Below, in pieces: positions 7,073 to 12,865 of a DNA stretch of 14,461 bases (position 1 is its first letter; every line of letters starts with the position of its first letter). The stretch is from Fidelibacterota bacterium (GTDB taxonomy: Bacteria > Fidelibacterota > UBA2242), in assembly GCA_003645845.1 (NCBI GenBank), contig QNCV01000032.1, forward strand, positions 1 through 14,461. The letters run 5' to 3'. The translations under genes and the position numbers were made by a program. The notes beneath the pieces were generated by a model. The model saw nothing but the letters and a program-made list of their open reading frames with translations, did no database searches and was not told the origin of the DNA.

Positions 7073-8431
7073 ATGAAACGAATATTTCTTATTGCATTAA
7101 TAATGAATGTAACAATCTTTGCTCAGAGCGCCTTCGATGATTCCGACTGGGATACCGAAAAGGAAGAAACCGGAAAAAACGCTGTTGAGTGGACCGGTTT
7201 CTATGAGTTTGAGCCCCGTTATTTTACGGATAACGATAATTATGACTATGAAATCCGCCAATCTCTCGACCTCGGTATAAATGTAAATAAGGATAAATCG
7301 GCTTTTAAAGCAACAGTTAATCTCGACGACCGGGATGACACGGAATTGATCGAAGAACTGGTTGTCAGTCTTTACCTGGGACGTCTGCAGATCGATGCCG
7401 GACGCCAACGACTGGTCTGGGGAAAAGGCGATCAGCTGCATATTGTCGATAATATGAATGCCAATGACTATTACGATTTTATCTTCCCTGATTATCTTCA
7501 GCGTCGCCGGGCTGAGGATATGATTCATCTCAATTTTGTCGTCGGACCATATAAATGGAACAGCCAGATAGAACTGGCCTATGCTCCCTCCTTTACGTCA
7601 ATGCTGTTTCCCGAAAACGGTGTTTGGCGGCCCGGTTTTCTGAACACGCTGGATAATCTGGCGCCGGCCCTCGCATCGCAGGATATCAATATTGTTGAAG
7701 AGGAGTATTCCGCCTTGGATGACGGTCAATACGCTGCACGCTGGACTCAGTCCGTCGGTTCTCTGGATTTCGGTCTTAGCTATTACAACGGCAAACAGCA
7801 AATTCCGGCTTTCCGGATGACCGATTTTGATGCAATGAGTATTCCCCGGACCTTTAAACTGGTAAATAATTCTCTCGAAGTGTACGGGTTTGAATTTGCA
7901 ACAGTGCTGAGAGGTATCAATCTCCGCGGTGAAGCGGCATATTTAAAAACCGATGATCCGGAGGGGAAGCGCTATGATATCCTGAATCCAAAATGGAGCA
8001 TCCTGCTTGGCGGCGACTATAACCTCCCGATTCATAATCTGAATGTAAATGTGCAGTATATGAAAGACTTTATTACCGAAGAAGATGAGACCTGCCGGAC
8101 TGCCTATGAAACTCAAATGGCGGCGCTGATCACGACACTCGGACTTGATCCTTCTCTGGCCGGTATTGATTTGAACAATTATTATGAAAACAATCTAATT
8201 TCCCTCCGTCTGTCAGATTCATTCTTCCGGGAAACCCTGAAACCGGAAATTCAGTATGTTTACAGACTTGAAAATAAAGACAGTATGTTTTCAATTTTAA
8301 TGAAACACGAAATCAGCGAAGATCTTCATGCCATCGGCATTTATCGCATGTTTTCCGGCGATTCCGGCACCATCTTCGGCCAGTATGATGCTAATGATTT
8401 CTTATCTCTGAGGTTTGAATACCGGTTTTAA
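7073..8431 (+). CDS. DUF1302-like outer-membrane beta-barrel protein
   Basis: This 452-aa protein starts with a signal peptide (MKRIFLIALIMNVTIFAQS). The mature N-terminus is acidic and aromatic (FDDSDWDTEKEE). After it come alternating-residue beta strands, a block characteristic of the DUF1302/porin-like family (DAGRQRLVWGKGDQLHIVD, then NANDYYDFIFPDYLQRR), and a final strand LSLRFEYRF ending in Phe, the usual BAM recognition signal. Charged, Tyr-rich loops and about 16 predicted strands fit a porin-sized barrel, although I cannot count strands exactly. It is the last gene of the TetR-RND-LolA-like operon, starting 18 nt after the carrier stop. The inferred role is the outer-membrane end of the transport route, as acceptor or exit pore. 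Domain identity comes from motif recognition and is fairly sure; the cargo is unknown. Confidence 0.82.
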   Translation: MKRIFLIALIMNVTIFAQSAFDDSDWDTEKEETGKNAVEWTGFYEFEPRYFTDNDNYDYEIRQSLDLGINVNKDKSAFKATVNLDDRDDTELIEELVVSLYLGRLQIDAGRQRLVWGKGDQLHIVDNMNANDYYDFIFPDYLQRRRAEDMIHLNFVVGPYKWNSQIELAYAPSFTSMLFPENGVWRPGFLNTLDNLAPALASQDINIVEEEYSALDDGQYAARWTQSVGSLDFGLSYYNGKQQIPAFRMTDFDAMSIPRTFKLVNNSLEVYGFEFATVLRGINLRGEAAYLKTDDPEGKRYDILNPKWSILLGGDYNLPIHNLNVNVQYMKDFITEEDETCRTAYETQMAALITTLGLDPSLAGIDLNNYYENNLISLRLSDSFFRETLKPEIQYVYRLENKDSMFSILMKHEISEDLHAIGIYRMFSGDSGTIFGQYDANDFLSLRFEYRF

Positions 8432-8444
8432 TTTCTTCTCCTCC

Positions 8445-8467
8445 CCTGTTCAAAATAATTGAACAGG
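8445..8467. other. Perfect 9-bp inverted repeat after the barrel gene
   Basis: CCTGTTCAA (8445-8453) and TTGAACAGG (8459-8467) flank AATAA. Neither strand has a T tract after the stem, so it is not a classical terminator. It may stabilise the 3' end of the mRNA or act together with the hairpin 11 nt downstream. Confidence 0.6.
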
Positions 8468-8478
8468 CACACTACCCA

Positions 8479-8513
8479 AAACTCCCGGCGGGTATATGAC
8501 CTGCCGGGAGTTT
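8479..8513. terminator. Strong, possibly bidirectional terminator between convergent genes
   Basis: A 15-bp stem (8479-8493 with 8499-8513, one G-T wobble) closes a 5-nt loop (ATATG). On the plus strand the stem ends in TTT and is followed by CCTTATT. On the minus strand it ends in TTTT. It lies between the barrel gene on the plus strand and the lipoprotein gene ending at 8643 on the minus strand, so it can serve both. The remaining 8514-8642 shows no gene. Confidence 0.85.
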
Positions 8514-8642
8514 CCTTATTCCGGATGGATAAATTATTATTCTAAGCGTATTGCAGAACTGCTGTTTTCTCACTAATTACGTCTCTTCTGCGGCGTAACC
8601 GGATAGTATCCGCATTCTTTTCACAACCGCGGTTTTTCCGGC

Positions 8643-9227
8643 TTATAACCGTACAATTAATTTCGGCGCCGTATCGGGTTTATTTATCCGCCATTGATAG
8701 AGACCGCCCGATACTTTATCGGCATTGTGTTCCAAAACCTTTAAGCCTTTGTCCACAGAAACACTCAGAACGCCCTCAACCTTTGCTTTCAATTGACGAA
8801 GTTGTTCAATATCCTTTTCATTAATCTTGAAGGCTTTTACCTGCATTGTCTCATCGTCATATTCTATTGAAATTATGTTAATCTCACTGGATAAGAAGTG
8901 GTAATCTTCGCCTTTTACCCCCTTTTTATTCACCAGAATTTGATAACGGCCATTACCGATATAATCAAATTTCTTTACATCATCGGAGGATTTTTCCATC
9001 TCTTTTTCCATTTTCTTCAGTTCTTCTTTGTCCTTTTTGCTTAACTTCCCCTCCTGAATCGCCGCCAGGGCCATTACGTACGCAAGTTTGCCGTCATACT
9101 TAAAAGTATAACCACCGTCTTTCCGAATATCAATATTTACATTGAAATCTTCCGGCACAAAACAGGACGATTGTGACAATGACAGGAGCAACAATATAAA
9201 CACCATGCTCAAACGGATTGCTTTCAT
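8643..9227 (-). CDS. Putative lipoprotein of unknown function
   Basis: I do not recognise this 194-aa protein. It starts after a good Shine-Dalgarno site (AAGGAG on the minus strand, about 9234-9239). The N-terminus has one Arg, one Lys and a hydrophobic core (MVFILLLLSLSQSSC), with Cys22 as the probable lipidation site; Gln at -3 makes the lipobox imperfect. The mature part begins with beta-rich sequence (FNVNIDIRKDGGYTFKYDG) and has a very charged helix (about 61-87, many Lys and Glu) followed by more strands. It ends in LYQWRINKPDTAPKLIVRL, which could be a final barrel-like or sandwich strand. The pattern of a strand-rich domain ending in a W-containing strand faintly recalls LppM/DUF3153-like lipoproteins, but this is not firm. 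It has its own promoter candidate and lies downstream of, but separate from, the permease operon. Confidence 0.75.
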   Translation of the reverse strand: MKAIRLSMVFILLLLSLSQSSCFVPEDFNVNIDIRKDGGYTFKYDGKLAYVMALAAIQEGKLSKKDKEELKKMEKEMEKSSDDVKKFDYIGNGRYQILVNKKGVKGEDYHFLSSEINIISIEYDDETMQVKAFKINEKDIEQLRQLKAKVEGVLSVSVDKGLKVLEHNADKVSGGLYQWRINKPDTAPKLIVRL

Positions 9228-9276
9228 CTTCTTCTCCTTTTTGAAAATATTAACCGGCTCCCAAATTGGATTCGTG

Positions 9277-9304
9277 AATATACATCCGATATTCCCGGGT
9301 TCAA
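9277..9304 (-). promoter_or_regulatory. Promoter candidate for the putative lipoprotein gene
   Basis: On the minus strand a -35 box TTGAAC (9304-9299) and a -10 box TATATT (9282-9277) are 16 bp apart. This would give a leader of about 40 nt before the ATG at 9227. It lies in the 121-bp gap after the permease gene and supports separate transcription of the lipoprotein gene. Confidence 0.55.
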
Positions 9305-9348
9305 CCTGGGGAGCAATAGCAATATTTTCTGTTTAATGTTAATTGTTC

Positions 9349-11622
9349 TTATACCCACCATTTAATCCACGACCGGATACCACCGGCGGCTTTGACCATC
9401 ACAAAGGGTTTCCGGCATCGCTGGGCAAGGGCCTCCGGAATAGAGGATTTAAAGAACTGGTTGAAGACAGACTGTTCAGTCGCACCTACAACCACCAGAT
9501 CATAATTTTTGGCTTCATCCAGAATCGTTTCAATGACGTCACGATGGCGTTTGATTTTAATTTCGAAGCGACCCGGCTCTATATTGTGGGATTTTTCAGT
9601 ATTTTCGACAAGCATATTCAAATCGGGATCATGTTTTCCTGTGGCAACATTGAAAGCGACAATTTCGGTATCATCGCTTTCAGCCAGAATGTGAGCCATC
9701 TCCAGCGCAAATTCACAATTGGGACCGCCGGCGATCGGTACCAGGATTCGTTTTGCGCACAAATTACCGCAATCTTTAAGGATGACTATATCGCAGGGCG
9801 ATCGTTCAATGACTGGATCGAGAGTGCTGCCCAGGCTGTATTCCTGACCGTGCATTTTTCCGTGCCACCCCATAATCAGCATATTGGTCCGCTTTTCACG
9901 GACAGCCGAAATGATTCCCCGGGCAATATTCCGGCAATATCTGATCGTCGAATTCACCGGAAAAAGCGGCGCCAGATAAAGCATAATCTCAACAATCGCC
10001 TCTTTTCCGGTAAACATATATCTTTCGGCATCGCTTAAGGGTACCTGGTCAGGTACTTTGACCATGTGAAGAAGATTGATTTCCGCATTTTTAACGTTAC
10101 TGATTTTGTACGTCGTTTTCACCAGGCTTAATGCATTGTTCGGATTAGCGACAGGAACCAGAATTCGATAATCAGCCTCTTTTTCGACAATATCAATCTT
10201 TTCATCCTCAAGAATACGAATTTCGTCTTCAGTCGTTAATGCCCGTTTTTTTGAATACACATTATAGATAAGAATGCCGATCAATACCCAGGCTGGTCCG
10301 ATAATAATCGCTGTCCGGCTCACTGAATGTAGATGAGTTATCAGCAATATCTGAAAAATAATCGCCAATATTGGTAGAATTGGGAAAAGCGGCATCATGA
10401 ATCCGTATTGCAGCTCGTCACCCATATTTCGGCGAATTTTAATCACGCAAATATTGACCAGGAAAAAGAGGAATAGAAACATAATGCTGGCGCTCGAGGC
10501 CACATCCATTGTTTTGAGAAAGACAGCCACGAAAATCACAATTGTTCCGGTGCCTAAAAGAGCAACCCAGGGAGTTTTCCTCTTCTTTGAGATTTTTGCC
10601 ATGGCCGGTGGCAGCATGTGATCCCGCCCCAGCGCATAGGATGCCCGCGTAGCCGAATAGATTGTCGCATTCAAAGCAGACGTTGATGCAAAAATAACAG
10701 CCAAAGTTAACAGAAAATTGGCAAAGGGCATCAATTGCGCGATCGCTTCACCAAATCCCCGTTCACCATGACTGCCAATCCATTCCCAAACCGCCATATC
10801 GACCGTTAATGTTTCCGCTTTAACCGAAACAACGGTCGCAAAGGCGACGCCAATATATGTCAATGTGACGATAAACACCGAATAGATCATTGCTTTGGGA
10901 AGATTTTTCTTTGGATCGATTGCTTCATCACCCGCCTGAGCGATTACTTCATAGCCTTCAAAGGCGACATAGGTAAATCCCATTGTCACCAGCAGCTTCC
11001 CCCAGCCGCGCGGCATAAAGGGTTTGAAATTCTGCAACCGGGTCGGATCTTTCAGCACAATATAAAAGCCGGCGATACCAATTAAAATTAGGAATAACGT
11101 CTGACCAAGGGTGATAATCGCGCCGATTTTTCCCGTTTCCGAGGCTCCCCGATAATTGATATAAATGAACAGACAGGCAATCAGCGCTGCCGTTGATTTT
11201 TCAATAATGATTATTTGAATTGCAGGCAGATTAATGATGTCCAATGCGACCAGATATCTGACAACATAGATTGCGAAAGTAATGGCATAGGCGCTACCGG
11301 CGACACTCGACGCAAACCATTCCATCCAGCCGGCTACAAAACTGGTGCTGCGCCCGAATCCAATCCGGGCAAAGTTATAGGCACCTCCCGCTTTGGGAAT
11401 CGCTGAACTCAGTTCAGCATAGGCCATGGCGGTAAATATTGCGATTAGACCATTGAGTGCAAATGTTAACAGAACACCGCCGGGTCCGGAATGATAAATC
11501 GCATTTCCCACACCCAGGAATACCCCGGCGCCAATCATCATCCCAACGCCCATCATGGTAATCTGAAAGAGAGATAATTCCCGGGAAAGTTCTGATGAAA
11601 TATGAGACGGTTGGTCAGCCAT
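9349..11622 (-). CDS. APC-superfamily amino acid permease fused to two UspA domains
   Basis: Residues 1-455 of this 757-aa protein are an APC-type transporter of about 12 TM segments. TM1 has the family's glycine-rich break (GVGMMIGAGVFLG) and TM6 the conserved FTYVAFEGYEVIAQAGDEA region. Two cytoplasmic universal-stress domains follow. UspA-1 (about 485-617) has the ATP-binding pattern G-x2-G-x9-GS intact (GWHG at 585-588, GS at 598-599). UspA-2 (about 624-745) has GATE at 713-716 and SS at 726-727, so two of the motif's Gly are lost and nucleotide binding is doubtful. Such fusions are known in bacteria and archaea, where the Usp part is thought to regulate transport in response to nucleotide. 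The ATG overlaps the stop of a 50-codon gene by 8 nt and has no clear Shine-Dalgarno site, so translation is probably coupled. The substrate cannot be read from sequence; an amino acid or amine is most likely. Confidence 0.92.
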   Translation of the reverse strand: MADQPSHISSELSRELSLFQITMMGVGMMIGAGVFLGVGNAIYHSGPGGVLLTFALNGLIAIFTAMAYAELSSAIPKAGGAYNFARIGFGRSTSFVAGWMEWFASSVAGSAYAITFAIYVVRYLVALDIINLPAIQIIIIEKSTAALIACLFIYINYRGASETGKIGAIITLGQTLFLILIGIAGFYIVLKDPTRLQNFKPFMPRGWGKLLVTMGFTYVAFEGYEVIAQAGDEAIDPKKNLPKAMIYSVFIVTLTYIGVAFATVVSVKAETLTVDMAVWEWIGSHGERGFGEAIAQLMPFANFLLTLAVIFASTSALNATIYSATRASYALGRDHMLPPAMAKISKKRKTPWVALLGTGTIVIFVAVFLKTMDVASSASIMFLFLFFLVNICVIKIRRNMGDELQYGFMMPLFPILPILAIIFQILLITHLHSVSRTAIIIGPAWVLIGILIYNVYSKKRALTTEDEIRILEDEKIDIVEKEADYRILVPVANPNNALSLVKTTYKISNVKNAEINLLHMVKVPDQVPLSDAERYMFTGKEAIVEIMLYLAPLFPVNSTIRYCRNIARGIISAVREKRTNMLIMGWHGKMHGQEYSLGSTLDPVIERSPCDIVILKDCGNLCAKRILVPIAGGPNCEFALEMAHILAESDDTEIVAFNVATGKHDPDLNMLVENTEKSHNIEPGRFEIKIKRHRDVIETILDEAKNYDLVVVGATEQSVFNQFFKSSIPEALAQRCRKPFVMVKAAGGIRSWIKWWV

Positions 11623-11767
11623 TGATATTTTTCTGGATTTTTCTGGCTGTATCGGCGCCCTGTTCGCTTATTTTATTAATAAAATTGCGAGACCACATGA
11701 CCAGATAACTAATAATTGCCACAACCGACATCAGTAAAATTATCCCTATTAGGATATCTCTTGTCAT
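11615..11767 (-). CDS. 50-aa single-span membrane protein coupled to the permease
   Basis: This short gene reads ATG at 11767 to TGA at 11615. It has a Shine-Dalgarno element AGGGG (minus strand, 11777-11773) 5 nt before the start. It begins 15 nt after the MauE-like stop and overlaps the permease start by 8 nt. The product has one hydrophobic segment (ILIGIILLMSVVAIISYLVM, residues 5-24) followed by a basic, probably amphipathic helix (WSRNFINKISEQGADTARK and the remainder). It resembles small accessory subunits of transporters in size and layout, but I recognise no family. Evidence that it is real: a ribosome site, tight packing on both sides, a coherent membrane-protein composition, and a permease start that lacks its own ribosome site. 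Confidence 0.72.
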   Translation of the reverse strand: MTRDILIGIILLMSVVAIISYLVMWSRNFINKISEQGADTARKIQKNING

Positions 11768-11782
11768 AATTACCCCTGCAAA

Positions 11783-12226
11783 TTACCGATTAGATGAAAC
11801 CGTTTTTTTCTTATTCAATAAAAGAAATATACCACCCACGAGAATGAAAACATCTTCAATAACCCGCTTCCAGCTGACAAGCGAGCCCTCCGCATCAAGT
11901 GAGAAACAGCCGCATTCGATGTTGAGACCACGAACAATTGCACTGATGATCATCAGGATAAAAAAGAAAGTGATTACGCTCAGCATAAACGCCGATACAT
12001 CCACCCGGAAACCGATTAAAAGACTGACGCCGATAAAAGCTTCGATCCATGGTACAATAATCGCACAGATATTCAGTAACTCAATGGGCATCAGACGGTA
12101 ATTGTAAATGACTTCGGCAAACTTCTGAGGATAGATTATTTTGTCCAAGGAAGCATACAGAAATATGAAACCAAGTACCGTGCGAATGATAATTTCAAGA
12201 TATTTCCGGATGTCAGATGATTTCAC
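11783..12226 (-). CDS. MauE/DoxX-like redox-associated membrane protein
   Basis: This 147-aa protein starts at GTG (12226), overlapping the TGA of the upstream rhodanese gene as GTGA. A Shine-Dalgarno site AGGTGAG (12238-12232) lies 5 nt away. There are four TM segments (about 8-27, 50-72, 78-99 and 121-138). The C-x-C pair in RGLNIECGCFSLD (C105, C107) before TM4 and the early FLYASLDKIIYPQKF segment are typical of the MauE branch of the DoxX superfamily. MauE supports disulfide formation or maturation of an exported protein in methylamine utilisation, and relatives are widely found beside thiol-redox proteins. No methylamine dehydrogenase genes are here, so the partner is more likely the membrane-bound rhodanese immediately upstream. 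The inferred role is passing thiol or sulfur redox equivalents across the inner membrane. Confidence 0.85.
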   Translation of the reverse strand: MKSSDIRKYLEIIIRTVLGFIFLYASLDKIIYPQKFAEVIYNYRLMPIELLNICAIIVPWIEAFIGVSLLIGFRVDVSAFMLSVITFFFILMIISAIVRGLNIECGCFSLDAEGSLVSWKRVIEDVFILVGGIFLLLNKKKTVSSNR

Positions 12227-12834
12227 GGCAGCTCACCTACATTAATTGGATAACCGGCTTTTTTCCATGCCGTCCAGCCGCCATAAAAGAAATAGACATC
12301 GCTAAATCCGATTTCACTCAGTCGGACAGCCAAATCGATACTCTGCGAACACTCCTCACCATCACAATAGGTGATGATTTTTTCACTACGGGATAATCCC
12401 GGCAGCACTTCACGGCTGAAATCCAGGGAATCAAGCGGAACGGAAATAGCTCTGGCAATATGCCCTTTCAGGTAATCATCCCGCTCCCGGGTATCAATAA
12501 AAATGGCTGAATAATCCTGAAAATGAGCATAAGCGGAAGACAGATCAATTTCATCCGGAGCATGATAAGCCATCTGCGGCTGAGATTCCGATATTTGTTT
12601 GCGAGATCTGAATACGGGAATCTTCACCGTTGTACCGCCAACTTTGATGATTCTCAGAGGGGTAATCAATGGTATTCCGGACGATGAAATACTATTAACA
12701 ATAATTGCCCAAACACTTACGGCAATTACTGTAAGAAGCGATTGAATGAAAATTGTTTTAATTTTACCCGATAAAATCATTAAAAGTTGTAAAATATCCG
12801 CTTTGAATCTTGTAAATGATTTGACTTTCCGCAT
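12223..12834 (-). CDS. Membrane-anchored extracytoplasmic rhodanese-domain protein
   Basis: This 203-aa protein has a basic N-terminus, one TM anchor (about 28-48, IFIQSLLTVIAVSVWAII) and a periplasmic-side stretch. A single rhodanese domain follows (about 92-200). The CH2A-like part reads IDTRERDDYLKGHIARAISV, the active loop is TYCDGEECSQS with catalytic Cys157 and a second Cys162 five residues later, and the end has YGGWTAWKKAGYP. Rhodaneses move sulfane sulfur through a persulfide on the active Cys. The second loop Cys could form a disulfide with it, which would fit redox cycling with the adjacent C-x-C membrane protein. The N-terminus is uncertain: the ATG at 12834 has only a distant GGAAA, and an alternative Met at residue 19 (12780) would still precede the TM segment. 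It is the first gene of a minus-strand operon. Confidence 0.85.
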   Translation of the reverse strand: MRKVKSFTRFKADILQLLMILSGKIKTIFIQSLLTVIAVSVWAIIVNSISSSGIPLITPLRIIKVGGTTVKIPVFRSRKQISESQPQMAYHAPDEIDLSSAYAHFQDYSAIFIDTRERDDYLKGHIARAISVPLDSLDFSREVLPGLSRSEKIITYCDGEECSQSIDLAVRLSEIGFSDVYFFYGGWTAWKKAGYPINVGELP

Positions 12835-12838
12835 AAAG

Positions 12839-12865
12839 AATATAAATTTCCGATGTTAAAATCAA
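12839..12865 (-). promoter_or_regulatory. Possible promoter of the rhodanese operon in the divergent gap
   Basis: On the minus strand TTGATT (12865-12860) and TATATT (12844-12839) are 15 bp apart. The -10 box is only a few bases before the ATG at 12834, so this promoter fits better if translation starts at Met19 (12780). On the plus strand a TTGACT at 12821-12826 could serve the divergent gene, but no well-spaced -10 box follows it. Weak evidence. Confidence 0.3.

Noticed and set aside
8600..8612. CGGATAGTATCCG palindrome followed by CATTCTTTT as another terminator
   Set aside because: With a usable loop the stem is only 5 bp, and the much stronger hairpin at 8479-8513 already explains termination.
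9294..9310. CCCGGG/CCTGGG hairpin as terminator of the permease gene
   Set aside because: The stem is only 6 bp with a wobble, no T tract follows on the minus strand, and it overlaps the -35 region of the lipoprotein promoter candidate.
9343..10038. 231-codon open frame on the plus strand opposite the Usp domains
   Set aside because: It is antisense to conserved UspA sequence and its product has unrelated, His/Phe/Arg-rich composition typical of a shadow frame.
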